Below are positions 1 through 8,817 of a stretch of DNA of 64,000 bases, one piece after another (position 1 is the first letter of the stretch; every line of letters starts with the position of its first letter). The position numbers were made by a program, and so were the translations under genes. The notes under the pieces are model-generated. The model worked only from the letters and a program-made list of their open reading frames with translations, searched no databases and was not told the origin of the DNA. This DNA comes from Arenibacter arenosicollis. Lineage in GTDB: Bacteria; Bacteroidota; Bacteroidia; Flavobacteriales; Flavobacteriaceae. The stretch spans positions 62,001 through 126,000 of the forward strand of contig NZ_JACLHY010000003.1 in NCBI RefSeq assembly GCF_014397245.1. Reading direction: 5' to 3'.

Positions 1-149
1 AAAAAAAGGATGCCAATGAAAATGAACTAAAAACATGTGCACTAGAAAAATCACTTTTACAAAAAAACCGGAAAATGTTGGCGCATTCCCCGGCATAAGA
101 AAGTGATATAAACAAATGAAATGTTTAATCACCAAACCTTTACAAAAGT
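1..149. other. Upstream region of the first SusC gene; end of a preceding gene not resolved
   Basis: No complete gene is visible. Two plus-strand frames run in from the left edge and stop near positions 30 and 100, so one of them could be the tail of a preceding gene. In this kind of locus that gene would often be a FecR-type anti-sigma factor, but too few residues remain to identify it. The rest is A-rich leader DNA before the start at 150. Confidence 0.3.
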
Positions 150-3100
150 ATGAAAAAATTAAAATTAGTCCGGCCTTTCCATTCGGATTGGCTAAGCAAA
201 CATCATTTAAAGATGAAACTAACAACTCTATTACTAATAGTTTCTCTGTTTAAAATTCAGGCCAACACATACGGACAGAACACAAAAATTACATTAAACC
301 TGAAAAACGTTAGCGTTCAACAGGTATTTAATGAAATTGAATCCCTTTCAGATTTTAGGTTTCTGTACAACCATGAAAAGGTGAATTTAACGAGAACTGT
401 TTCCGTTAACGTGGATAAAGAGCCTATATCAAATATTTTGGAAGATTTATTTGAAGCAACGGATATTTATTTCAGCGTCAAGAACAAGCAGATTATTTTA
501 AAAACGGGCAAAACGAATAAAGCCATTGCCCCCGTAAATAACGCCGTTGAACAACAAACTGTAAGCGGAACCATTACCGATTCGGACGGCACCCCCTTAC
601 CTGGAGCGAACATTGTGGAAAAAGGAACCACTAATGGGGTTACAGCCGATTTTGACGGTAATTTTTCACTAGATGTAGCCAATCAAAATGCAACCCTAGT
701 CATTTCCTATATTGGTTTTGCATCAAAAGAAATTTCTCTAAATGGACAAACTACTATTTCGGTTAGTTTAGAAGAAAGTGCTGCTGGATTGGACGAAGTA
801 GTATTGATCGGATATGGTACACAGAAGAAAAGTGACCTCACCGGTGCAGTGGGCTCCATTAAGTCCGAAGAATTGGCAGAAAGACCGGCTGCCTCATTAA
901 ACCAAGCCATGGCTGGTAAGGTGGCAGGTGTTAACGTAACTTCTGGTTCAGGACGACCAGGGGGTAGAACCGTAGTGCGAATCCGTGGTAATACATCGGT
1001 AAGTATCGCCAATACACCACTTTATGTAATAGATGGTGTAATATTGAATGCCACCAATTTACCCAATGGCAGTACTCCGATCGATTACCTGAATCCCAAT
1101 GATATCGCATCCATAGAAATTTTAAAAGATGCTTCCGCGACGGCCATATATGGTGCGAGAGGCGCCAATGGTGTAATTCTGGTTTCTACTAAAAAAGGAA
1201 CTACTACTGGTGAAACCCGTCTTAATTATGATGTGGATTTCAGCATAGGAACCTTACCTAAAAAACTTGACCTGTTAAATTCAGAAGAGTTTCTTCGTGT
1301 TGAGGAAATTGCATATGCCAATGCTGAAAAATTTGACCCGGAGGGATGGGCCGGTGGAAGATATACCGACCCTAGATTAAAGAGAACCGACCCAAGACTT
1401 TTTGATGCCAGCGGCAACCCCCTTTATGATACCGATTGGCAAGATGAAGCTATCAGGGACGCTATTACCCAAAATCACCAACTTTCTTTTACCGGTGGAA
1501 ACCAAAAATCGAATTTTGGACTATTTATGGGCTTTAGGGATGAAGAAGGACTTATCGTAGAATCATGGCTGAAGCGTTATTCAGGTAGATTTACTTTGGA
1601 TACCGAGGTTAACGACTGGTTAAAAGTTGGAGGTAGCTTGAGCTATAACGACCAAAACGAAAAGCAAGTAGACCAACTTGGTGGTGGTGGTATCACTACA
1701 ATGCGACAAGTTTATGAAGCCCTACCTATTATACCGGTCCGCTATGAGGATGGTACTTGGGGCTCTAACATACACTATCCAGGGATGGAAGGTGGCGGTA
1801 GCCCAGTGGCAGTTGCGAACGATCGTAGGTATTTCCTCAAGACCCAGACAGTTTTGGGCAGCTTCTACGGTAATATTGAGTTCAATAAAAACCTAGTATT
1901 ACGTACTACCCTAGGTACCAATATCATTAATCAAAGAAACGATTATTACGGAGGAAAGGACCTAAGGTACATAGCCATGCCCGATGGTGCCGCATATGTA
2001 GATAACTCGCGTTATAATTCATGGCAATTTGAAAATTATTTGACCTATAACAAGGATTTTGACAGCAATAATTCGTTAACGGCCATGGCAGGTCTTTCCT
2101 GGCAACATGTAGATCAGTTTAGCGCAAGGGCATCGACCCGTGGGTTCGCCGATGACTTTTACGGTTTTAACAACCTTGGTGCAGGGTCCAACCCACAGAC
2201 ACCAACCTCAAGCAAAACTGCTTACGGGCTAAACTCTTATTTTGGGCGTGTCAACTACAACTACATGAACAAATATTTATTGACGCTTACAGGTAGAGCT
2301 GATGGATCGTCTAAATTTGGACCGGAAAATCAGTTTGCCTTTTTCCCATCCGCAGCATTGGCCTGGAGGGCTTCTGAAGAAGATTTTCTTTCGGAGAACG
2401 AAACCATTTCCAATCTTAAAATTAGAGCTAGTTACGGTGCAACAGGTAACTCTGAATTACCAGCTTACCAAGCATTGGCCGGCTTGTCCAATGGTTCGGT
2501 AATTTTTAATGGCGCCCGCTCCGCCTATACTGTCCCAGGTCGTATGGCCAATCCCGATTTAAAATGGGAAAAAACGGAACAAGTGGATGCCGGTATTGAA
2601 TTAGGGCTTTTTAATAATCGTATCGGGTTAGAGCTTGATGTGTACCGAAAGTTGACTTCCGACATGCTCCTTAATGCTCCCGTTCCCTCTTCAAGTGGTT
2701 TTACCAATGTATTTAGAAACGTTGGAAGTTTGGAAAACAAGGGTGTTGAAATTAATATGAATACAGTAAATTTTGACAATGAACTATTTGGTTGGAGCAG
2801 CAACTTCAATATTTCGATCAATAAAAACGAAGTAACTGCACTTTCAGGAGGTTCCGATATTTTCTTGGGGTCTACTTTGATCCGTGTTGGTGAACCGGTA
2901 GGTACTTTCTTCGGGTACATTGATGAGGGTACATGGAACACTGATGAAGCCGCTCAGGCAGCAATCTATGATAGATTGCCAGGTGATATTAAATACCGTG
3001 ACTTAAACAATGATGGGGCCATCAATAGCGATGACAGGGCCATCATCGGAAAAGGTATCGCCGACGGTTTTGGAACATTTTCAAATACCTTCAGATATGG

Positions 3101-3557
3101 CAATTTTGAACTACTGGTAGACCTGCAGTTTCAATATGGTAACAGTGTAATGTACCGCGATGAACACTCGGCCGAAGACCGTCAAACAATTGCCAATAGC
3201 TTCGCGACCGTTTTAAATGCGTGGACTCCGGATAATCAAGATACCGATATTGCACAAATAAGACCAATTGCTGCTGGATATGATACCAATAACGATTCAG
3301 GGAAATTAAAGGATGGTTCATTTTTAAGAGGAAGAAATTTGATGCTATCCTACGTATTCAAACCTGAATTGGTAGAGCGTTTACATTTGAATCGCCTAAG
3401 GGTATATACTTCGGTGCAGAACTTTTTTGTAGCAACGAAATATCCAGGATATGACCCTGAAAGTTCGAATGGTGGAGGAGCTTTCGATCAAGGATTCTCT
3501 CTTTACGATTATCCCAGACCTCGAACCTTTATGCTAGGATTAAATGTTGGACTATAA
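150..3557 (+). CDS. SusC/RagA-type TonB-dependent receptor with N-terminal STN domain
   Basis: Outer-membrane TonB-dependent transporter expected to import oligosaccharides together with the SusD protein encoded next. The 1135-residue product has a hydrophobic export signal at about 22-42 and an STN (secretin/TonB short N-terminal) domain at about 45-116. A carboxypeptidase-regulatory-like domain follows (about 138-210, with the typical SGTITDSDGTPLPGANI stretch), then a plug domain (about 225-345) and a long beta-barrel ending in an aromatic-rich strand. STN-bearing SusC proteins normally signal through a FecR anti-sigma factor to an ECF sigma factor; these should lie left of the window. The stop is 19 bases before the SusD start, so the two are co-transcribed. 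The ATG at 150 gives a long but common type of leader; an ATG further in, just before the hydrophobic stretch, is possible. Confidence 0.95.
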   Translation: MKKLKLVRPFHSDWLSKHHLKMKLTTLLLIVSLFKIQANTYGQNTKITLNLKNVSVQQVFNEIESLSDFRFLYNHEKVNLTRTVSVNVDKEPISNILEDLFEATDIYFSVKNKQIILKTGKTNKAIAPVNNAVEQQTVSGTITDSDGTPLPGANIVEKGTTNGVTADFDGNFSLDVANQNATLVISYIGFASKEISLNGQTTISVSLEESAAGLDEVVLIGYGTQKKSDLTGAVGSIKSEELAERPAASLNQAMAGKVAGVNVTSGSGRPGGRTVVRIRGNTSVSIANTPLYVIDGVILNATNLPNGSTPIDYLNPNDIASIEILKDASATAIYGARGANGVILVSTKKGTTTGETRLNYDVDFSIGTLPKKLDLLNSEEFLRVEEIAYANAEKFDPEGWAGGRYTDPRLKRTDPRLFDASGNPLYDTDWQDEAIRDAITQNHQLSFTGGNQKSNFGLFMGFRDEEGLIVESWLKRYSGRFTLDTEVNDWLKVGGSLSYNDQNEKQVDQLGGGGITTMRQVYEALPIIPVRYEDGTWGSNIHYPGMEGGGSPVAVANDRRYFLKTQTVLGSFYGNIEFNKNLVLRTTLGTNIINQRNDYYGGKDLRYIAMPDGAAYVDNSRYNSWQFENYLTYNKDFDSNNSLTAMAGLSWQHVDQFSARASTRGFADDFYGFNNLGAGSNPQTPTSSKTAYGLNSYFGRVNYNYMNKYLLTLTGRADGSSKFGPENQFAFFPSAALAWRASEEDFLSENETISNLKIRASYGATGNSELPAYQALAGLSNGSVIFNGARSAYTVPGRMANPDLKWEKTEQVDAGIELGLFNNRIGLELDVYRKLTSDMLLNAPVPSSSGFTNVFRNVGSLENKGVEINMNTVNFDNELFGWSSNFNISINKNEVTALSGGSDIFLGSTLIRVGEPVGTFFGYIDEGTWNTDEAAQAAIYDRLPGDIKYRDLNNDGAINSDDRAIIGKGIADGFGTFSNTFRYGNFELLVDLQFQYGNSVMYRDEHSAEDRQTIANSFATVLNAWTPDNQDTDIAQIRPIAAGYDTNNDSGKLKDGSFLRGRNLMLSYVFKPELVERLHLNRLRVYTSVQNFFVATKYPGYDPESSNGGGAFDQGFSLYDYPRPRTFMLGLNVGL

Positions 3558-3576
3558 CCCTATAAAAGATAAAAAA

Positions 3577-5085
3577 ATGAAAATCTATAGAAACTTTATA
3601 AGAGCTATAGCCGTCGGAACCGCACTATCAAGCATAACGGCATGTAGTAATTTTTTGGATGAAGAAGATGAGTCGAACTTCACAACCGACACCTACTTTA
3701 CCACGGCTGCGCATGCCGAGAGTGCCGTTAATGGAATATATGAACCCTTGGTTTCAATTACCAATAGTGGTTTTGGCGGAGGTACATGGATGATGCTCGA
3801 GTTTGCCACAGGATTGGCCAACACCTCTTTAGGACAGGCGACAAATATTTATTTGGTAAAAGATTTAATTAATAATTCGGACAATGGATATGGGAGCAGT
3901 TTCTGGACCGGATATTATTTAGGTATCTCTAGGGCCAACTTGGCAATTGAAAAAATCCCTGAAATAAATATGGACGAAGCTTTAAAGCAGAAGTATTTAG
4001 CGGAAGCCAAATTCTTTAGGGCCTATTATTATTTTGGTTTGGTACGCATGTTCGGAAACATTCCTATCATCACCAATTCGGTTGATTTGGGCTCGGATCA
4101 ATTATACCCTGAACAATCTTCTGCTGAAGCGGTCTATGATTTAATTGTCAACGATCTAAAAGAGGCTGAAGGTGCTGGCCTGGCTTGGAGAGTTGGATCG
4201 GGCAGAGTTTCTTTGGGCGCAGTTAAAACCTTATTGGCAGATGTGTATTTGACCATGGCAGGCTACCCGCTTCAAAAAACAGAGAATTACGCGCTTGCCG
4301 CCGCTAAGGCCAAAGAGGTAATGGATTCGGATGAGTTTGGCCTTTTTGACACCTATGATGAGCTGCATGACCCTGCTACTAAGAACACTGGGGAATACAT
4401 CTTTATGACCCAATTCGCGGCAGGTATTCAATCAGGCAACTGGCAGCCAGGAATTTTACCATATAATTTGGGAATTTCCGCCTATTCAGCCCAAACTGGT
4501 GGTATCTTTTCAACTAACGCCTTTGTAGATTCCTACGAGGTGGGCGACAAAAGAACAGAAGAAAAACAGTTCTATTTTACAAGCTATTCATTGGAAGCAG
4601 ATCGCAACAGCAGTGTTAATCTAGGAGCGCCATATATCTTTAAACACTTTGATATTGAAGCAAACGAAGGGAGCGCACAATCAGACCTGAATTGGTGCCT
4701 ATATCGCTATGCCGATGTATTACTGATGTATGCGGAAGCAGCTAACGAAGCTGAAAGCGGACCTTCAACTGAGGCATATGATGCTGTGAACGAGATTAGG
4801 CAACGTGCCGAATTGGTAGATTTGAGCGGTCTTTCACAGGACGCGTTTAGAGATGCGGTAAGAATAGAGAGAATTCATGAGTTGAGTTTTGAAAACAAGA
4901 CTTGGTACGATATGGTTAGATGGAGAAAGGCATATAACCCGGAAACCAATGCGTTGGAAGATTTTGTGGGCCATAACTTCTCTTACTTGCCAAATAAGGC
5001 GCTAACAGCAAGGGAATTATTGTTTCCGATACCAACATCTGAAATGCAGAACAATCCTAATCTAGTACAAAATACAGGATACTAA
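3577..5085 (+). CDS. SusD/RagB-type glycan-binding lipoprotein
   Basis: Surface lipoprotein that caps the preceding SusC barrel and captures the glycan. I chose the ATG at 3577 rather than the one at 3544. It places a classical lipoprotein signal at the very start, with lipobox cysteine at residue 23 (SSITACSN), and avoids overlap with the end of SusC. The chain (502 residues) shows the SusD layout: helical TPR-like segments in the first half (for example AKFFRAYYYFGLVRMFG) and the C-terminal LCLYRYADVLLMYAEA-like and RRIPIP-like region near the end (ARELLFPIPTSEM). A strong hairpin terminator follows about 115 bases downstream. The glycan cannot be told from sequence. Confidence 0.94.
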   Translation: MKIYRNFIRAIAVGTALSSITACSNFLDEEDESNFTTDTYFTTAAHAESAVNGIYEPLVSITNSGFGGGTWMMLEFATGLANTSLGQATNIYLVKDLINNSDNGYGSSFWTGYYLGISRANLAIEKIPEINMDEALKQKYLAEAKFFRAYYYFGLVRMFGNIPIITNSVDLGSDQLYPEQSSAEAVYDLIVNDLKEAEGAGLAWRVGSGRVSLGAVKTLLADVYLTMAGYPLQKTENYALAAAKAKEVMDSDEFGLFDTYDELHDPATKNTGEYIFMTQFAAGIQSGNWQPGILPYNLGISAYSAQTGGIFSTNAFVDSYEVGDKRTEEKQFYFTSYSLEADRNSSVNLGAPYIFKHFDIEANEGSAQSDLNWCLYRYADVLLMYAEAANEAESGPSTEAYDAVNEIRQRAELVDLSGLSQDAFRDAVRIERIHELSFENKTWYDMVRWRKAYNPETNALEDFVGHNFSYLPNKALTARELLFPIPTSEMQNNPNLVQNTGY

Positions 5086-5200
5086 TTAATACCGCCTTGA
5101 GGAATGTTGAACACAGGTATTCCACAAAGGCAAAATTGTATTTTAGAAATTAAACGCTTTTTTGAAGACCCAAAAGTTTTAAAAAAAGGCAACTAAACAA

Positions 5201-5236
5201 GACACGGGTAGGAAATTCCTACTCGTGTCTTTGTTT
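5201..5236 (+). terminator. Intrinsic terminator after the first susCD pair
   Basis: An inverted repeat of about 12-14 bp (GACACGGGTAGG pairing with CCTACTCGTGTC, one G-U pair) around a short AAATT loop, followed by TTTGTTTATAT. It ends the susC/susD transcript. Confidence 0.85.
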
Positions 5237-5815
5237 ATATATACCTAGAAGGTCTTATCCCAATTAATTCCACTCTTGCCTACTGAAAAGGCCAGCAGGA
5301 TTCCATATAGAGCTCTCAACCCCTGATGGGATCAATTCATTTACAGGGACAATTAACTTTCCAAAGGAGGTAATATATGCCAATTTCTATTGGGACCACT
5401 CGAAATACATTTCCATAAAAACCTAATTACAATATTTTAGTAATAAATCTCAAACTTTAAAAATAGTAGTATAGGCACTCTTTTTAATTGAACGATAAAT
5501 GCAATATTTAGGCTTTCTTTTCTATGGCTAGCATTTAATATATATACCACAAAATACAGTATTACGTTAAAAATGCAAAAAAAATATCAGTGTTTGTCAG
5601 TTAATTGGTAGCGAACAAGAGACTAACCGCTTATCTTGCATAAGATTTCATAAGTGAAATTGATTGTTAAAAAATTAGAGTTTAAAAAATTCAGGTTCAC
5701 TCCAAGTTCCTCCAAATGAACCTGATAAAGATTGAGTTGAGTTAGTTTTGAAAAATCCGGACACCACTAAGGTTCCGGATTTTTTTTAAGGTAGCCCGAA
5801 AGTTAGATAAGTGTT
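5237..5815. other. Intergenic region with hairpins and a possible gene remnant
   Basis: There is no intact gene. On the minus strand 5264-5386 is open for 40 codons and ends in a stop; its translation (including LIVPVNELIPSG and IWNPAGLFSRQEW) looks protein-like and may be the tail of a decayed gene. A second hairpin (CAGGTTCA/TGAACCTG, 5692-5724) lies ahead of the terminator at 5753. The remainder is AT-rich and shows nothing further. Confidence 0.4.
5753..5788. terminator. Bidirectional intrinsic terminator
   Basis: AATCCGGA pairs with TCCGGATT. An A-run stands on the left and an eight-base T-run on the right, so it can act on both strands. On the minus strand it lies just after the AraC regulator stop. 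Confidence 0.7.
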
Positions 5816-6679
5816 CTATAATTCCCTTTGCAATCTTCTATAGGATTTAGGTGTAGTACCAGTAAACTTCTTAAAAGTGGTGGCAAAATACTGGGAGGAA
5901 GCAAAACCCAAGCCAAATGCCACTTCAGTAACCGTTTTAGTGGTCCGCAGATCTATTTTTGCCTGTTCAATCTTTAGTCTGTTCACATATTCCTTTGGAG
6001 GCATCCCGGATTCCTTCTTAAACCAAGCCTTAAAGTACCCTGTGGACATCCCCACAATATTGGCCATTTCATCCACATATATAATTCTGAATAGATTTTT
6101 CTGAATATACTTATCCAAAGTATTCAATTTTATGGATGGTAGACTTTTTTGGGTTTTCTTGGACAGGATAACGGTTTCCAACAATAATTGGGTAATTAAT
6201 TGATCTATCATTATTTTGGACAACATGGAATCTACATTTTCCAAGTAATCTACCAATTTCTCCAAATTCAACTTTAGTTGAAACGAACCCTTAAATATAC
6301 ATTGGGACTTATCCAGTAGCGTATTGAGCAAAAAATCCGATTGCTTTTTGGGCATGTTGCAAAGTTTACCAACCGAACTATCCAATAAAATCTGAAGCCA
6401 AAACAATTCACCTTTATCTTCGGGAAATTCACCCGTACTGTGCATGGTATCAGGGGGTACCACAAAAATATCGTTGCCGTTTAGCTCGTACAATTGCTCT
6501 CCAATCTTATAATATTGTTGCCCCTTCATACAAAAACAAATTTCCAAAGCCCCTTGATGTAGATGGCTTTCTAGTCCTGGTTTTACCGCTTTGTATCGAT
6601 AATGACCAAAAGACAAGCCCCTTTTAATCCCAAAATCCCTTAGATTAAATACCCTTCTATCCTGTAAAGCTATATCCAT
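5816..6679 (-). CDS. AraC-family transcriptional regulator with N-terminal cupin
   Basis: Cytoplasmic one-component regulator of 287 residues. The N-terminal part (about 15-150) is a cupin-like sensor fold with HLHQGALEICFCMKGQQYY and a later VVPPDTMHS segment. The C-terminal 100 residues are a double helix-turn-helix of the AraC type (VDEMANIVGMSTGYFKAWFK, then the second helix pair around EVAFGLGFASSQYFATTFKK and the closing TGTTPKSYRR). It is divergent from the oxygenase and isomerase-like genes with about 87 bp between starts, so it most likely controls them. Its ligand is unknown; the cupin fold and neighbours suggest a sugar or sugar acid. Confidence 0.9.
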   Translation of the reverse strand: MDIALQDRRVFNLRDFGIKRGLSFGHYRYKAVKPGLESHLHQGALEICFCMKGQQYYKIGEQLYELNGNDIFVVPPDTMHSTGEFPEDKGELFWLQILLDSSVGKLCNMPKKQSDFLLNTLLDKSQCIFKGSFQLKLNLEKLVDYLENVDSMLSKIMIDQLITQLLLETVILSKKTQKSLPSIKLNTLDKYIQKNLFRIIYVDEMANIVGMSTGYFKAWFKKESGMPPKEYVNRLKIEQAKIDLRTTKTVTEVAFGLGFASSQYFATTFKKFTGTTPKSYRRLQREL

Positions 6680-6766
6680 AAAAATTGTATAAAAAAGTAA
6701 TATAGTATAAAATTAGAAGACTTTAGTATATTTAAATTACATATTTGGAGCCTACAAACTTGAATT

Positions 6767-7495
6767 ATGGAAACAAACAAAACAAAATTCCTTAAAGAGG
6801 GATATATTAGAATTGAAAGCCTACTTTCCCTTTCGGAAGTGGACGTCCTTAGGGCCATATATGATGCAATATTACAGGATAAAGTCAAAACGGCTCATTT
6901 GCGGAGCGACCTCGCAGGTACAGAAATGAATCCCCACAAAAAGGTTGAACGTATTACCCAAATTATGAGACCCAGTAGTCTAGTTCCAGAATTGTTAAAA
7001 ACCAGTGCTTATAAAAAAGCAGGCCTATGGGCCAAAGACCTATTGGGAGAAGACATGGAACTCGATTTTGATATGATGATCAATAAAGCTCCAAACACCA
7101 ATACCCCTACCCCATGGCATCAGGATGCTGCTTATTGGATTAGCATGCCGGACCAAAGATCCGCTAGCTGTTGGATAGCCCTGGATAAAGTGTTCAAAGA
7201 AAATGGCTGTATGTGGTTTATTCCCAAAACGGTAGGCAATCCTATTCTACCCCATAAAAACATGCCTAACGGCGGAGCTTTATTTTGCGAAACCGATACT
7301 TCACAAGCAGAAAGTATTCCCTTACTCCCGGGAGGATGCACTTTTCATGATGGACATACCCTTCATTTTAGTCAAGGTAACACCACAGACACCCAACGCA
7401 GGGCCCTGATTTTAAATTTTAGACCCAAAAAAATGATCGATTATGAGAGGGAACAAGGGGTAGACCATACTGGGGAAAGAAAGCAGAGAAATTAA
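6767..7495 (+). CDS. Phytanoyl-CoA dioxygenase (PhyH) family Fe(II)/2-oxoglutarate oxygenase
   Basis: Predicted cytoplasmic non-heme iron oxygenase of 242 residues. The metal triad is visible: H118 and D120 in PWHQDAAYW, and H200 in LHFSQGN. The 2-oxoglutarate-binding arginine is at 211 or 212 (TQRRAL). The family hydroxylates or oxidatively cleaves small molecules using 2-oxoglutarate and O2; members in carbohydrate loci often have unassigned substrates. The next gene starts 13 bases after the stop, so both form one transcript divergent from the AraC regulator. The substrate cannot be told; the pairing with a sugar isomerase-like barrel favours a sugar derivative. Confidence 0.87.
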   Translation: METNKTKFLKEGYIRIESLLSLSEVDVLRAIYDAILQDKVKTAHLRSDLAGTEMNPHKKVERITQIMRPSSLVPELLKTSAYKKAGLWAKDLLGEDMELDFDMMINKAPNTNTPTPWHQDAAYWISMPDQRSASCWIALDKVFKENGCMWFIPKTVGNPILPHKNMPNGGALFCETDTSQAESIPLLPGGCTFHDGHTLHFSQGNTTDTQRRALILNFRPKKMIDYEREQGVDHTGERKQRN

Positions 7496-7508
7496 ATTGA
7501 TGTAAAAT

Positions 7509-8348
7509 ATGCTTCTTAAATTAATATATCCTCGCTGGGGAAGTTCAGATTTGGCTTGGCCGGTATTTTTAACCAAAGTAAAGAAGGCCGGTTATAATGG
7601 TGTTGAAATAGACCTGCCACTGAATAGTATTAAAAAAAAAGAAATTTGTTCCATATTGAAAGATATGGAATTGGACTTTGTGGCCCAACATTGGGAAACC
7701 AAGGAAGTAAATTTTCATAAGCACCAAGAACTATATAAAAGTCACTTGTACAACCTAGTGGAAGCTAACCCTCTGTTGGTCAATTCGCATACTGGCATGG
7801 ACTTCTTCACCCACTCTCAAAATTCCACTTTAATTGAATTGGCCCATAAAATTGAATTGGAAACAGGCGTTATCATTACCCATGAAACCCATCGCTCCCG
7901 GTTTTCATTTGCTGCCCATGCATGTTTACCTTATTTGGCGGAATATCCCTTTCTTAAACTAACCTCCGACTTGTCCCATTGGTGTTGCGTTGCCGAATCC
8001 CTATTGGAAAATCAGCCCAAGGCAGTACAAAAAGCTATAGAACATACCTACCATATCCACGCCAGGGTAGGATCCGCCCATAGTCCACAAGTTATAGACC
8101 CCCGGGATAGCAATTATAAAACTGAGTTGGATCTGTTTACCGAATGGTGGCGTTTAATGATTAAAAACGCCTTGGGCAAGAAGCGCCCCTTTATCACCGT
8201 CGTCCCTGAATACGGTCCATACCCCTACTCAATTTACAAGACCAATACTAAAATACCACTTGGAAATCAATGGGAAATTAATGAGTTTATTAAAAATCAT
8301 ATTATAGAGTCAATTAATAACATTCCTTCAATTACTTGGCCATATTAA
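7509..8348 (+). CDS. Sugar phosphate isomerase/epimerase-like TIM barrel protein
   Basis: 279 residues of the xylose isomerase-like / AP endonuclease family 2 TIM-barrel fold. It begins KLIYPRWGSSDLAWPVFLTK and continues with the strand-helix pattern GYNGVEIDLPL. Candidate metal ligands are spread along the strand ends: H in THETHRSR, D and H in LTSDLSHW, H in HIHARVG, and E in VVPEYGPYPYS. These positions match the usual E/D/H/E metal centre. It sits 13 bases after the PhyH-like gene and probably acts in the same pathway, isomerizing or epimerizing a sugar or an oxidized sugar. No signal peptide, so cytoplasmic. Confidence 0.82.
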   Translation: MLLKLIYPRWGSSDLAWPVFLTKVKKAGYNGVEIDLPLNSIKKKEICSILKDMELDFVAQHWETKEVNFHKHQELYKSHLYNLVEANPLLVNSHTGMDFFTHSQNSTLIELAHKIELETGVIITHETHRSRFSFAAHACLPYLAEYPFLKLTSDLSHWCCVAESLLENQPKAVQKAIEHTYHIHARVGSAHSPQVIDPRDSNYKTELDLFTEWWRLMIKNALGKKRPFITVVPEYGPYPYSIYKTNTKIPLGNQWEINEFIKNHIIESINNIPSITWPY

Positions 8349-8817
8349 TTGAGTGCTACTCCAAAAAATTTCCCTACTCACCAAATAAAAATACTTCACT
8401 CAATATTCTAGAATTATTTTCGGTAATAAAGCATCTTAATTTGATAAACATTCACGGTAAAAAACCTTACAATCTATCACATATTCTCCTTTTTCCGTTT
8501 CTAAGCCTTTACAAACAGTCAATTTTTAATGATACACAATAAAAATTTATATCTTAAAAACCAACTATATTAATTCGAAATATTGAAATCAATTTTTACC
8601 TTTTCTAGGCCAACTATTTTCTTTAATACCATAAAATTATAACCAAATGATCCTAGAACTTCACAAACTTCCAGAAAACATAATATAGCACTATAGATTT
8701 TGCAATATCAGATAGAAAATTTTCTATGAAATTAGATTTTATGAATATTTGGTGAAAAACACCTATGACTTGTTTTTAAAATGTAATACTAATTGTATAT
8801 TGTTTTCAAAAGTAAAC
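8349..8817. other. AT-rich intergenic region before the sensor-regulator
   Basis: No gene, strong terminator or clear promoter was recognised. It is the leader region of the propeller-type regulator that starts at 8818. Confidence 0.5.

Noticed and set aside
5692-5724. Hairpin CAGGTTCA/TGAACCTG ahead of the bidirectional terminator, considered as a riboswitch or 6S-like RNA
   Set aside because: The stem is only 8 bp with an 17-base loop and no recognised motif; it is not enough to name an RNA family.
8749-8817. Upstream TTG start for the propeller-type regulator
   Set aside because: It would place 23 mostly polar residues before a clear signal peptide; the ATG at 8818 fits better.
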